64,000 nucleotides of DNA from Pararheinheimera marina (GCF_042654345.1 NZ_JBHSGB010000001.1:1-64000); one strand, 5' to 3'; positions 14,798 to 24,610 are shown, counted from the stretch's first letter. Notes: generated by a model not told the origin, from the sequence alone. Translations and numbers: made by a program.

Positions 14798-17700
14798 TTA
14801 GTTTAGTTTTTCCTGCCAGTAAATCTGCCGCTTATTGCCGCGGTAACGCCCAAATATTGCTTCTGCTTTCGGGTTCTGATTGCTGGTTCCGCCAGTCCAT
14901 GGATAACCAAGATAGCTGATACCGCCCGTTTGCAAATCGTACTCCATCACAGCGCTGCCGGGCGCACCTGGCGCAGACAACATAATACTTCGCGGCGGAT
15001 TCAGGCCATTCGTCACCGTCGTATTTCCCGACGCTGTAGTGACCACTCCGGTTACGGCAAGATGCGTGGCATTAATAGCCGAGCACTGGTCTTCGGTATT
15101 GCGGACAAAACTATGTGTACTCGGATCCCAATACTGAGTCACAAATTGTATCGGCAGGTCTTCATCTTCAGGGCCAAAGGCATCTTCAATCATCAGGCGG
15201 CCATAACGCACATCCAGATCACCAGTGAGCGCAACAGCACAATTCTCATTTGCAAGGCAGCCTTCAAAAGCCATATCGACCCCAGCCAATACAGTCTCGT
15301 CTTCTGTTTCATCAGGTTTGATGACTGTCACCCCAACTTTCAAGTTGCTGAACATGCCGTCGCCAGCAGGAATAGGTGTTACAGGGTTAGGCTTGACAAA
15401 TCTCACGTCTGTCCAACTTGTTGTAAGTGGCTGCGACACCCCATTGTTCCAAGCTTCAGGGGTAATTGGGTGTAAGTCGCCATTTGTATCCAATCGCTGT
15501 AAACGACTCGCCAGATTAACTGACGAACCACCATTGGCAGCAACAAAATGAATGCCATATTTATGCTGGTAGTTTGCATTGTAGTTTGTTGTGATATTTC
15601 CCTGGCGATTGAGGGCCTGCAGCTGATAAGCCAGCTGAATTGCAGGTTGGTCCATATAGGTAAATTCTGTGCATGCATCCATAATGTTGCTGGATGCCGA
15701 GAGTTGAAACTCCGCAGGATAAAAACGGCCTATATTAGCGCTTGCAGGTTTTGCTACCACATCTCCAGAGCCCAGGTAACTCCCATTTGCCAGGCGTGCA
15801 GTAAGCTTAATGGTTCCTGCTTCATTCCAGCGTACCCCTTTAATTTCCTGGCGACCACCTGTCAATACTGTAGTCTCAGCGCCATCATTTCTGCTTAGGT
15901 TTCCAGGATTGCTGGCGCTGGGATAAACCAACTCTGCAATGTCTTGGGCCACATCAATAAGTTCTGGTTTGGCTACATTTAGCACTAAGTCGCGTTCTTG
16001 GCCGAAGTTCGGCGTAGTATTGCCAGAAGCATTGCGTGCTTCCACCACAACGCTAAAGGGATCACCTGAAGCAATAAACTGTCCTGCCTCTGTTGTGGTT
16101 CCAGGATTTGGTTTGCTGATGCTATTTGATTCATCCTCATAAAACGCATTTACCACGACCAATGTATGCGGGCGAGTGACAAAGCTGTTCGATTCCTGCA
16201 CCAGAGTGACAGCAGGTTCATTAGCGGACGCCGCCAGTGCCAGCCGTGCATGCAGTCTCAGCTGCCCAGCGTCAGAGTATTGAATGGTAAATTCAGTTTC
16301 TGCACTGCTGTTAAAGCTTCTGTTGATGCTGGTGTACTGGCTGACTGTGGACGCTGGATTGTCCGCAATAGCTGTTGTGTCCACGGTAAAACTCTGGCCA
16401 GTAATACAGCTGGTTGGATTGACGCACTGATAACCAAACTGCACCGCACTTGAGGGCGTCACTCTGGCCACACAAGCGCCTGTATTGGTGTCAGTTCGCA
16501 CCACCTGCAGTTTGACTTTGCTGGGGCTGGCAAGCCCTGCCACCTGATTCGGGATAGTGCTGAACCGCAAGCCAGTATTGAGAAAACTATGGCTGCAGGC
16601 CGCGTCTGTGGTTGTCCCCTCAAGGCAGACTGCTGCTGCACTGGCCGTCACGCTGGCCGCACTGATCCCCAGGACAGAATCTCCACTACTGGTTTTACTC
16701 AGGTACTTGGTCGCCATGCCATTGCTCAAGGTAATCTGATTACCACCAATCCAGGCCCCGCCATTGTTTGCGCTCAGGGTAAGTGTCACTGTATCGGTGT
16801 AACGGCTTGAGCAGGATGCATCTGCACAAGCCTCAATCAGCACCGCTGAAGACTGGCAGGTGATCCCTTGCACTGGGTAACTCAGGCGGAAATGGTTTAC
16901 CCCAGCAGGAGCTGGCGGTTCATCCTGACATAAAGGCTGAGGCTGCACTGTATGGTATGTACATTCGCCGTATATAGCACTGTTGGGCCAGTTGCCTTCA
17001 ATTGTCTGCCAGGAAGTGCCTACAGTAACAGAACCATAAACGAAGGAATCCTGCAGTTTTACCTTTTGTAGATCGTAATTGGTTTCACCATAGATATTGC
17101 CGTACAGTGTGCTGTCGTTCAGCGTGACATTAAACCTGGCCTGAATGTTTCCTGTGTAGTCGGTGTCATTTAACACCACATTGTTCGGCCCGCCGAGAAT
17201 ATTGGCGTTAATGGTGCTGTTATTAAATTCCACCCGGTCGGCACCGCAGCCACTGCCCAAATTTGGCGTGGTCTGAATAGTGCCTGAGGTCATAGTGGTA
17301 TTGGTCAGAATGACATTGTTGCAGCTCGATCTCAGGTCCCCCGCAATAGTCCCACCGGTAACCTGAATACCGCTGTAACCACTGATCCCGTTGCCAATCA
17401 CAGAGTTCGTAGTTTTGACTGTGTTGGCAGTGCTGGTGACTTTGCCGCTGACCGTGGCATTAGTTAACACTACATTGCCATTGGCTGTGATATTGCCTTC
17501 AAAGACAGTGCCTGTCGCCGTCAGGGTTTGGGCTGTCACTGTGACATTATTTTTTACCCTGCCACCAGTCAGGGTAATGGAACTGTTGGAAGAACTAAGG
17601 TTGCTGTGAAACGTGGTGTTTGAAGCACTAATGCCATTATTGGCGCTGACCGCACCATAGATAGTGGCTCCATCCCCTTGAAAATTGCCCGTCACATTAA

Positions 17701-18115
17701 CGGCGCCCATCACCACAGTTCCAGTCATCAGCCGCACATTATTGCTTGAGCCCAGGATAGAACCGTACAATGTAGAGCCTGTTAGCCGGGTGATATTACT
17801 GCCCTGGGCTTCAAGATTGATGGTTGAACCGCTATCTCCAAGTGTCACGTTCACCAGGTCGAAACCACTGTAAGACAGAATTTTGATGTTACTTGTCGAG
17901 AGCACTTTGTCACCGGATGCCACAGTAAACGGCTGCCCCCAAGTACAAACATAAGTGGACCCGTCCCAGCTCCCCTGGTTTCCGCTGCAGACTGCAGGGC
18001 GACTAGGTGGATTTAAATTGACCGTCGCAGCGATGCAGTTCGACATTAGCACTACGCCAAGCAGCAGAGCCATAAAACTAAGCCGGATGAAAGCGAATGG
18101 ACTAACTGTCGCCAT
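14798..18115 (-). CDS. mshQ: MSHA biogenesis protein MshQ-like surface protein
   Basis: A 1105-residue exported protein and the last gene of the MSHA locus. The signal peptide spans about residues 1-29. Residues about 60-380 are a strongly repetitive Asn/Thr/Val/Gly-rich stretch (units like NVVLTNATVSGKVTSTANTV), suggesting a parallel beta helix; the mature start and residues about 375-395 contain cysteines. The remainder matches the large DUF6701 region of MshQ proteins, with paired cysteines, and ends in a beta-rich domain. Many relatives carry a LamG-like domain instead of the repeats. MshQ is thought to be a surface or tip component, but its role is not settled. It starts 14 bases after mshP. 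Confidence 0.85.
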   Translation of the reverse strand: MATVSPFAFIRLSFMALLLGVVLMSNCIAATVNLNPPSRPAVCSGNQGSWDGSTYVCTWGQPFTVASGDKVLSTSNIKILSYSGFDLVNVTLGDSGSTINLEAQGSNITRLTGSTLYGSILGSSNNVRLMTGTVVMGAVNVTGNFQGDGATIYGAVSANNGISASNTTFHSNLSSSNSSITLTGGRVKNNVTVTAQTLTATGTVFEGNITANGNVVLTNATVSGKVTSTANTVKTTNSVIGNGISGYSGIQVTGGTIAGDLRSSCNNVILTNTTMTSGTIQTTPNLGSGCGADRVEFNNSTINANILGGPNNVVLNDTDYTGNIQARFNVTLNDSTLYGNIYGETNYDLQKVKLQDSFVYGSVTVGTSWQTIEGNWPNSAIYGECTYHTVQPQPLCQDEPPAPAGVNHFRLSYPVQGITCQSSAVLIEACADASCSSRYTDTVTLTLSANNGGAWIGGNQITLSNGMATKYLSKTSSGDSVLGISAASVTASAAAVCLEGTTTDAACSHSFLNTGLRFSTIPNQVAGLASPSKVKLQVVRTDTNTGACVARVTPSSAVQFGYQCVNPTSCITGQSFTVDTTAIADNPASTVSQYTSINRSFNSSAETEFTIQYSDAGQLRLHARLALAASANEPAVTLVQESNSFVTRPHTLVVVNAFYEDESNSISKPNPGTTTEAGQFIASGDPFSVVVEARNASGNTTPNFGQERDLVLNVAKPELIDVAQDIAELVYPSASNPGNLSRNDGAETTVLTGGRQEIKGVRWNEAGTIKLTARLANGSYLGSGDVVAKPASANIGRFYPAEFQLSASSNIMDACTEFTYMDQPAIQLAYQLQALNRQGNITTNYNANYQHKYGIHFVAANGGSSVNLASRLQRLDTNGDLHPITPEAWNNGVSQPLTTSWTDVRFVKPNPVTPIPAGDGMFSNLKVGVTVIKPDETEDETVLAGVDMAFEGCLANENCAVALTGDLDVRYGRLMIEDAFGPEDEDLPIQFVTQYWDPSTHSFVRNTEDQCSAINATHLAVTGVVTTASGNTTVTNGLNPPRSIMLSAPGAPGSAVMEYDLQTGGISYLGYPWTGGTSNQNPKAEAIFGRYRGNKRQIYWQEKLN

Positions 18116-18129
18116 TGGTGATTACCTTT

Positions 18130-18582
18130 CTATTGCCAGACTTCAATACTGACAGTGCGCTGACTACTGATTGAACCTGCAGTACAGCTGCCAACACTGG
18201 TCAGACGGTAATACACGACAGCCGTCGCATCCAGCGTCTGCCGCCCCGAGCTACAACTCAAACTAAAGCTACAGCCTGCCAAATCGGCACTGGCAAGGCT
18301 ATTGGTGTCTGCCGCACTGCCGGTATAGCCGGTGTCGGCCACTTTACAGTAATTCCCTGTTGCCCCCACAGGAAACAGCTGCACTAAGCCTTGTTCCAAC
18401 CCTGTTTGCGCGGCAAAAAAAGCACGGGTTCCCAACACTTCATAACTGATGGTCTCAGAGCTGGTCTGCAGAAACCGCGACATGCTGGCCACCAGCAGGC
18501 CCATAACCACAATCACAAACAAGGCGACAACGATGGCGCTGCCCTGCTGCTTCTGGCTGGATGGATAAATTTCAGGGGACAT
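18130..18582 (-). CDS. mshP: MSHA biogenesis protein MshP
   Basis: A 150-residue PilX-like protein with a hydrophobic amino-terminal helix in QQGSAIVVALFVIVVMGLL, which resembles the PilX class but lacks the prepilin GFTL-Glu signature of the other minor subunits. Four cysteines lie in the distal half. The ATG at 18582 overlaps the mshO stop by 11 bases; an in-frame ATG 14 codons earlier would lengthen the overlap and adds no homologous sequence. MshP and its neighbours are probably minor subunits that prime pilus assembly. Confidence 0.85.
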   Translation of the reverse strand: MSPEIYPSSQKQQGSAIVVALFVIVVMGLLVASMSRFLQTSSETISYEVLGTRAFFAAQTGLEQGLVQLFPVGATGNYCKVADTGYTGSAADTNSLASADLAGCSFSLSCSSGRQTLDATAVVYYRLTSVGSCTAGSISSQRTVSIEVWQ

Positions 18583-19348
18583 TGGGAATATGGATCTCCT
18601 GATTAAATACCAACCGGTCAGCAAACAAGGATTTAAAAGCCAGCCGGATATGCACCACCGAATTGCGGGTCAGCACCAGACTATCCTGATACTGAAATGG
18701 CGGTTCGGCGACATAAAACTCAGTATCCAAAGCCTCTGCCATTAAGGTCCGGCCGGACAATGGCTGGTCTAACCCAGTCCTTTGATAACGGTAAAGCTCA
18801 GCACCTTCCTGGCAATAGGCCACGGGCAAGCCAAAAAAATACATACGGGCACTGGGAGAGTCTCTGGGGGTGGTCGCAAAACTAGCAGTCACACTCAGTT
18901 CGTTGCCGGTTGCAGACAGGTTTAATAAGCTCGCTACCCGTCCTTGCTGATAAATATCTGTAGATGCATCCACTGGGTACACAGTCATAAATAAAGGCTG
19001 ACTATAACTGGTCAGTTCGGTCCAGCCCGCCGGGCTGAACAAAGTCACAGCGCCCGAAGCAATGCCAGGGCTGTAGCGGCCAGCGCTGATCAATGGCGCA
19101 AATTCAATGCAATTTTTACCCGTTTCAGAAGAAACACGCACACTGTTCGGCACCACATTGCGTAGTTCGCGGGTCAGCCGCTCTACAGCAAAACGGCTTT
19201 GGCTTAATAATTTTTCCCTGTCTGCGGCATCGGCATACATCTGCGCCCCCAGTCCCAGGTAACTAAAGGTTGCAGTTCCCACAATACCCAACAACACAAT
19301 CACCAGTATCAATTCGACCAGGGTAAAACCAGCTGCAGGTCTGGGCAT
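18572..19348 (-). CDS. mshO: MSHA minor pilin MshO
   Basis: A 258-residue minor pilin (PilW/GspJ-like). The prepilin signal MPRPAAG is followed by FTLVELILVIVLLGIVG, so the prepilin peptidase should cut after Gly7 and the conserved Glu lies at mature position 5. The remaining domain is beta-rich with scattered cysteines. It begins on the last base of mshD and overlaps mshP downstream, indicating tight translational coupling. Confidence 0.9.
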   Translation of the reverse strand: MPRPAAGFTLVELILVIVLLGIVGTATFSYLGLGAQMYADAADREKLLSQSRFAVERLTRELRNVVPNSVRVSSETGKNCIEFAPLISAGRYSPGIASGAVTLFSPAGWTELTSYSQPLFMTVYPVDASTDIYQQGRVASLLNLSATGNELSVTASFATTPRDSPSARMYFFGLPVAYCQEGAELYRYQRTGLDQPLSGRTLMAEALDTEFYVAEPPFQYQDSLVLTRNSVVHIRLAFKSLFADRLVFNQEIHIPNVP

Positions 19349-19890
19349 TACCAGTTCCCCCTGTAAGCAGAAAACCCGATGCTCTGACCCGTTGGCGTGG
19401 TGATGGTCACCTTTATTTTTTTCAGTTGCTCGTTGGCAAAACCTAATTCAGTGCCTGCGCAGGATACGACCACCGTAGCGCTGTAGCCACTGTACAACTC
19501 AGCCAGGGAAGTGCTGCTGTTAATGATATCGTTGCCACTCAGGGTTAAGCCGTTAAAATCGTCGACGTCATCAAAAAACTCCCTGTCTTCGGCTTCAGCC
19601 TGATTGACACTGGTGTCATTGCAAAAATTACTGCAGGCCAGATAACCGCTGTCTCCGCATCGATACTCTCCAGCAGCACGATCGGAGTTTTCATCAAAGC
19701 TACGCGCCATAATTTCATTCAGCAGACTATGGCCCAATTCTGCAGCCCGCACCTGATGCCAGGGGTCGGTGGATTGTTTAAATAAGGGGCCCAAAGCGCC
19801 GGTAATCACCACCAGGGCAATACCCAGCACCACAATGCCGATAATGATTTCGAGCAGAGTAAAACCCTTAGCTGCAACAGGCTTTAACAT
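19348..19890 (-). CDS. mshD: MSHA minor pilin MshD
   Basis: A 180-residue minor pilin. MLKPVAAKG precedes the cleavage point, then FTLLEIIIGIVVLGIAL forms the assembly helix with Glu at mature position 5. The globular part has five cysteines, four of them in a compact CGDSGYLACSNFC area, which suggests two disulfides. It overlaps mshC by 7 bases and mshO by one base. Confidence 0.9.
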   Translation of the reverse strand: MLKPVAAKGFTLLEIIIGIVVLGIALVVITGALGPLFKQSTDPWHQVRAAELGHSLLNEIMARSFDENSDRAAGEYRCGDSGYLACSNFCNDTSVNQAEAEDREFFDDVDDFNGLTLSGNDIINSSTSLAELYSGYSATVVVSCAGTELGFANEQLKKIKVTITTPTGQSIGFSAYRGNW

Positions 19891-20327
19891 GGGTGGATAT
19901 ACCCTTCAGATTCAATGCAAAGCTTCTGACTGGTAGCGCCGGAAATTTCAAAGCGCAGGCCATTAACGGCCTGAGTGAAAGTCGCAGGATTGCCGGTAAC
20001 AAAACCTGGCTGACCATAGGCATTAAACCAAAACTGACTGACCGCATTTCCACCACTGCTTTTATGGTCAAACAGACGAAGCTGAAGCTGGCTGCCCGCT
20101 TCTGGTAAACCAGAGGCTGTAACATTAAAAAGCCGGAAGGAAGAGGTGTTTTGCATCGCCTGAGTTTGGCTCAAACGCAATTGGGACAATAAACGATCTT
20201 GCAGTGTGACTTCTTCCACCCCAGCCTTCCCCGATAAACGGGGAATGGCCGTGGCAGAAACAATAGCGAGCAAAATTATGACAATAATCAGCTCGATTAA
20301 GGTGAACCCGGAAGCTCGGCTTCGCAT
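19884..20327 (-). CDS. mshC: MSHA minor pilin MshC
   Basis: A 147-residue minor pilin of the GspH/FimT type. The leader MRSRASG is cut before FTLIELIIVIILLAIVSATAIPRL. A pair of residues, KLC and HPC, gives two cysteines near the carboxy terminus, the usual place for a disulfide loop in pilins. It follows mshA by 26 bases. Confidence 0.88.
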   Translation of the reverse strand: MRSRASGFTLIELIIVIILLAIVSATAIPRLSGKAGVEEVTLQDRLLSQLRLSQTQAMQNTSSFRLFNVTASGLPEAGSQLQLRLFDHKSSGGNAVSQFWFNAYGQPGFVTGNPATFTQAVNGLRFEISGATSQKLCIESEGYIHPC

Positions 20328-20353
20328 ACCCTCACCTTAACTTATCAGCCTAA

Positions 20354-20905
20354 TTAGTCGCAGTTAGTGTTGGTAACAACGATTGTAGGACGAGCAGTAG
20401 CTGAGGTCGCAGCAGTGTAAGTCACAATACAGGTGCCATTGCGTAAATCCTGCAGGTTGTTACCCAGAACCACAGTACCGTCTGTCACTGCTAACTGTGG
20501 ATTTAATGCTGCACCTGTGGTGTTGTCATGCAGCACGATACCACCGGTGAATTCAGCTGCTGCAGTTAATGAAGCCACGATGTCGGCCGGAGCTCCGAAC
20601 GCAATATCTTCACCGTTAGCGCAAGTTCCAGCAGTGATTTCGGTGTCAGAAGCTTCAACCACCGCGTTGTTAACAAAACAAGACAGCGGAGCTGTATTTT
20701 GGCCAGAAATAATGGCTTTGCCTTCTACCAGACTAACAGCAGCACGCAGACTGCTTTCAATGCCTGACAGTACCGAGGCTTTGGCATCGCTCTGGAAATT
20801 CAAAAACCGCGGCGCTGCAGTTACGGCCAGAATACCTAAAATCACGATCACAATAATCAGTTCCACCAGAGTGAAACCTTGTTGAGCTTTATTGATAGTA
20901 TTCAT
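20354..20905 (-). CDS. mshA: Major MSHA pilin MshA
   Basis: Probably the main structural pilin. The 183-residue prepilin has the leader MNTINKAQQG, then FTLVELIIVIVILGILAVTAAPRFL, with Glu5 of the mature protein and the invariant Pro. Cysteines in LSCF, GTCANG, GTCIV and at NCD-end could form two disulfides. It is assigned as MshA and not MshB by position (second pilin, before mshC) and by the AAPRFLNFQSDA junction, typical of MshA. The 30-base gap to mshB with an AG-rich ribosome site fits strong separate initiation. The mature pilin should carry the surface-variable residues. Confidence 0.82.
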   Translation of the reverse strand: MNTINKAQQGFTLVELIIVIVILGILAVTAAPRFLNFQSDAKASVLSGIESSLRAAVSLVEGKAIISGQNTAPLSCFVNNAVVEASDTEITAGTCANGEDIAFGAPADIVASLTAAAEFTGGIVLHDNTTGAALNPQLAVTDGTVVLGNNLQDLRNGTCIVTYTAATSATARPTIVVTNTNCD

Positions 20906-20935
20906 ACTTCTTCTACCTCTGATTAACTAAAACCG

Positions 20936-21556
20936 TTATGCCTTGTTTTTAAATACTGTCACGGCCCCTGTGGCCGGATTGTAGATAAAGCCGTTTAATG
21001 AGTTGGTATCACCCGCAGCAGGAACCGCCGACAAACCATTGGTCTGGTAGTAATAGCACTGACTGGAATCAACCTGAACAAAGAGGCTGGAGCCGGTAAT
21101 ATTGGCTAATGTCACACCACCGCTGGTTTGCGCCACCGAAGTTGGCGCATTTTGCATAATCAGATTCAGCACATTGCGACATTGATCATGATCCATGCTG
21201 CTGATGCGGCTGTCCGCTCTTGGAGTGCCCGTAGGGAAACCAGCGACCACCCCTGTGCCAGATGCCGCATTGACTGCCACCTGCACACCATCCACAGTCA
21301 CAAAAGTACCATTGGGCGATAAAGTGCCACCGTTATCAAAGTTACCATTGGGGCGAGCTGCCACTTCCCACTGACCACGCACCAGACCAACCGCAGAAGC
21401 AAAACCACCGGCAATGCCGTCGATAGACGCATCTTCAGCTTGCTCAGTTACGTTTAAAAAACGCGGTAATGCCGTCGCAGCCAACAGACCAAGAATGATC
21501 ACCACGATGATAATTTCGATAATAGTGAAACCACTTTGACGTTTCATCTTTTTCAC
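20936..21556 (-). CDS. mshB: MSHA pilin-like protein MshB
   Basis: A 206-residue pilin-like protein. The leader MKKMKRQSG precedes FTIIEIIIVVIILGLLAATALPRFL, followed by ASIDGIAGGFASAVGLVRGQWE, which is characteristic of MshB. Two cysteines (DQCRN and SQCYYY) lie in the distal domain. It lies between the platform gene mshG and the major pilin mshA. A 94-base AT-rich gap separates it from mshG, long enough to hold a pilin promoter, and no mshF homologue is found there. Confidence 0.87.
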   Translation of the reverse strand: MKKMKRQSGFTIIEIIIVVIILGLLAATALPRFLNVTEQAEDASIDGIAGGFASAVGLVRGQWEVAARPNGNFDNGGTLSPNGTFVTVDGVQVAVNAASGTGVVAGFPTGTPRADSRISSMDHDQCRNVLNLIMQNAPTSVAQTSGGVTLANITGSSLFVQVDSSQCYYYQTNGLSAVPAAGDTNSLNGFIYNPATGAVTVFKNKA

Positions 21557-21650
21557 TTCACACCCCTAGGTTATAAATTTATGGTTTTTTCGCATTCTAA
21601 CTGGTATTTGTGACCAAAGTTATAAATTTTCCAATTCCTTTGCAAATTTT

Positions 21651-22868
21651 TTAACCTTTTTTATAAGCGTTCATCATGTCCCACATAGGTGTAAAAATAC
21701 CAAGGGCTAAAATCAACACCATCACAGCCACAATACAAATTAAAACAGGTTCTATCTTGGCGGTCAGGCCCTTTAAATCATAAGCCACTTCACGTTCATA
21801 AAAGCTGGCCACTTCACCAAGCATTTCATCCACCTGACCGGTTTCTTCACCAACGGCCAGCATTTGCAGGACTAACGGAGTAAACAACTCACTGTTTAAT
21901 GACACCCTAAGCAGGCTTTCACCGCGTTCAATGTTTTTCCGCATCTCGCGGATTTTCTCCGCCATAAAATCATTGTCGACGGCTTCCGACACCAGAGATA
22001 ACGCCGAGGTCAGCGGCACACCAGCTTTCAGCATCATGGCGAAGCTGCGGCTGAAGCGGCCCAAAGTTGCCCGCTTGATAATAGACCCCATTAACGGCAG
22101 GCGCAGCTTCCAGTAACTCCATTGATAGCTGCCTTGCGGACTGGCCAGATAGAGTTTCAAGCCCCAAATGCCACCAATCAACACCGCCAGCATCAGCCCC
22201 CAATAATTCAGAAACATATTGGAGCTTGCCAGCAAAAAGCGGGTTGCCCATGGCAACTCGGCATGGAAGCGGGAAAACATCGCCGCAAACTGCGGGATCA
22301 CCATCATGTTCATCAACACCATAGCAACCACCAACGCAAACAACACAAAGCTGGGGTAACGGGTCGCCTGTTTAATCTGCTTGCGGGTTTCCAGCTCTTG
22401 TTCGAAGTAGCCGGACAACTGCAAAAAGGCTTGATCCAACCGGCCGGTATTTTCACCCACGTGCACAATGGACACCACCAGCCGACTGAACTCTTTCGGG
22501 TGCTGCGCCATGGCGACCGATAAGGTGCGGCCTTTTTCCAGTTGGTCGGCTAAATCCAGCAACACCTTATGCAGCGCTTTGGAACTGGTACTTTCTGCCA
22601 GCCCGACTATGGCCCGAATAATAGGAATTCCAGCTCTGGTCAGTGAATACATCTGCCGGGCAAACACAATCAGGTCTGTCAGGTTGACACGCTGCCAGGG
22701 CCAGACAAACTCCGCTTTTTCCTGCGCATCCTGCAGCAGCTGAATGCGGATAGGGATTTGGCTGCGTTTGATCAACACATCGGCAGCGGCTGTCTCACTG
22801 CCCGCTTCCAGCGTCCCACTGACTGATTGACCTTGCCGGTCCCGCGCCGTGTATTGATAAGTCGCCAT
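21651..22868 (-). CDS. mshG: MSHA inner-membrane platform protein MshG
   Basis: A PilC/GspF-family platform protein of 405 residues that couples the MshE motor to pilus growth. It has two copies of the GspF domain (about residues 70-195 and 275-395) and about three membrane helices: near 170-192, 215-240, and at the carboxy terminus (VLICIVAVMVLILALGIF). The amino-terminal cytoplasmic segment begins MATYQYTARDRQGQSVSG, as in PilC. It starts on the last base of mshE. Confidence 0.94.
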   Translation of the reverse strand: MATYQYTARDRQGQSVSGTLEAGSETAAADVLIKRSQIPIRIQLLQDAQEKAEFVWPWQRVNLTDLIVFARQMYSLTRAGIPIIRAIVGLAESTSSKALHKVLLDLADQLEKGRTLSVAMAQHPKEFSRLVVSIVHVGENTGRLDQAFLQLSGYFEQELETRKQIKQATRYPSFVLFALVVAMVLMNMMVIPQFAAMFSRFHAELPWATRFLLASSNMFLNYWGLMLAVLIGGIWGLKLYLASPQGSYQWSYWKLRLPLMGSIIKRATLGRFSRSFAMMLKAGVPLTSALSLVSEAVDNDFMAEKIREMRKNIERGESLLRVSLNSELFTPLVLQMLAVGEETGQVDEMLGEVASFYEREVAYDLKGLTAKIEPVLICIVAVMVLILALGIFTPMWDMMNAYKKG

Positions 22869-24607
22869 CAGTCAGCCTGCAACTCAACTGCCGGAGTTTC
22901 TGCTTCCAGCTCCAGATATTCTGACACTTTGATCACTTCTTCCAGACTGGTGAGCCCATCCAACGCATAGTGAAGAGCCATATCACCCAAGGGTTGAAAG
23001 CCTTCGTTGGCACGAGCGGCTTGCGCAAAGGCGTCCAGATCTTTACGCCGCAGCGCATCGGCCAGTTCACGATTCATCACCAGAAGCTCAAACACACCAA
23101 TCCGGCCTGAATAGCCGGTGTGGTTACAACTCTGGCAACCTTCTCCGCGCCAGAATTGCGGATTGGCGGCCATGGATTTATGCGCCAGCCAGCTTAGCTC
23201 TGCAGCATCCGGGGTATAAGGCTTTTTACAATGGGGGCACAAACGCCGCACCAGACGCTGAGCCAGAATGGCTCGCATGGCACTGGCCACCAGATAATCG
23301 GGTGCACCCATATCAATCAAACGTAAGGTACTGCTGATCGCGTCATTGGTGTGCAAAGTCGACAACACCAAGTGACCAGTTAAAGCGCCACGCAGCCCTA
23401 TTTCAGCGGTCTCATGGTCACGCATCTCACCGACCATAATAATGTCCGGGTCTTGCCGCAAACTGGTTCTTAACACATTGCTGAAGGTCAGACCTATACG
23501 CTGGTTCACCTGAACCTGATTGATGCGGGGTAAGCGGTATTCCACAGGGTCTTCGACCGTAATAATTTTATTGCCGGACTGATTCAGCTCGCTCAGCATG
23601 CCATACAAACTGGTGGTTTTGCCTGAGCCTGTCGGCCCTGTCACCAGGATCATGCCGTGAGGGGTCTTCAAAATGCGCCGCAACCTTTTTAACAACGCAT
23701 CAGGCATGCCGGTTTGCTCCAGCGTCAGCAAGCCCGCCGACTGATCAAGCAAACGCATGACCACAGACTCACCGTATTGCACCGGCATGGTCGACATCCG
23801 TACGTCGATGGTACGGCCTTTGATTTTGATCTGGAAGCGTCCGTCCTGCGGCAGCCGCTTTTCTGAAATATCCAGCTGTGCCATCAGCTTTAAGCGCAAC
23901 ACCAGTGCGGGCACGATGGAGACTTCTTTTAATACGTTTTCCTGCAAAACGCCGTCAACCCGCTGCCGGATCCGCAGCAATTTTTCGTCTGGTTCTATAT
24001 GAATATCGGAAGCACGCACCTGCACCGCATCTTCGAAAATGGACTGCAGCAGTTTGACGATGGTGTTGTCATTGTCGGCTTCGTCATTCAGTGCGCCAAA
24101 ATCCAGCTCTTCGGCTTCGGAATATTCCTGTTTCAGCTGAGTGGCGAAGCTCTCAATCTCTTTGGTGCGCCGGTACAAGCGGTCGAATGCACTGATCAGC
24201 TGAGCTTCGGGAACAATGGCAATAGCGATGTGTTTCGGCGCCAGCATCGGAGCAATCTGGTCCAGCACCGACAAATCGGCCGGGTCGCTCATGCCAAGCA
24301 ATACTTCAGCGCCGCGATCTTCCAGCACCAGGGCACGGAACCTGCGGGCGTGCACTTCAGGCAACAGAGCAACCGCATTGGGGTCTATCTGACGTTGACT
24401 GATGTCGAGCAGACTGACGTTTAACTGCTGAGCCAGAAAACGAAGCAACTGGTCTTCGGTCAGCAACTGCAGATCGATCAGGCTGTTACCCAGTTTACGA
24501 CCGGTTTTTTGTTGTTGCGCCAGCGCTTGCTGTAGCTGGGCTTCGGTAATAATGCCTTCGTGAACCAGCAGGTCCCCCAACCGCATTTTTAGCTTGGGTT
24601 TAAGCAT
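22868..24607 (-). CDS. mshE: MSHA pilus extension ATPase MshE
   Basis: The hexameric ATPase that drives MSHA pilus extension. Residues about 9-60 hold a paired MshEN motif (RLGDLLVHEGIITEAQLQQA, then GRKLGNSLIDLQLLTEDQLL), the domain that binds cyclic di-GMP in Vibrio cholerae MshE. The motor follows: Walker A GPTGSGKTT (324-332), Asp box near 352, Walker B DIIMVGEMRD (388-397), His box near 411-420. Four zinc cysteines, Cys457/460 and Cys491/494, complete it. Length 579 is normal. The gene abuts mshG (1-base overlap) and is 3 bases from mshN. Confidence 0.96.
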   Translation of the reverse strand: MLKPKLKMRLGDLLVHEGIITEAQLQQALAQQQKTGRKLGNSLIDLQLLTEDQLLRFLAQQLNVSLLDISQRQIDPNAVALLPEVHARRFRALVLEDRGAEVLLGMSDPADLSVLDQIAPMLAPKHIAIAIVPEAQLISAFDRLYRRTKEIESFATQLKQEYSEAEELDFGALNDEADNDNTIVKLLQSIFEDAVQVRASDIHIEPDEKLLRIRQRVDGVLQENVLKEVSIVPALVLRLKLMAQLDISEKRLPQDGRFQIKIKGRTIDVRMSTMPVQYGESVVMRLLDQSAGLLTLEQTGMPDALLKRLRRILKTPHGMILVTGPTGSGKTTSLYGMLSELNQSGNKIITVEDPVEYRLPRINQVQVNQRIGLTFSNVLRTSLRQDPDIIMVGEMRDHETAEIGLRGALTGHLVLSTLHTNDAISSTLRLIDMGAPDYLVASAMRAILAQRLVRRLCPHCKKPYTPDAAELSWLAHKSMAANPQFWRGEGCQSCNHTGYSGRIGVFELLVMNRELADALRRKDLDAFAQAARANEGFQPLGDMALHYALDGLTSLEEVIKVSEYLELEAETPAVELQAD

Positions 24608-24610
24608 CTG

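Noticed and set aside
16921..17900. Regular-looking repeats in mshQ considered as a CRISPR array
   Set aside because: Repeat units are protein-level, imperfect at the DNA level, and have no constant spacer length.
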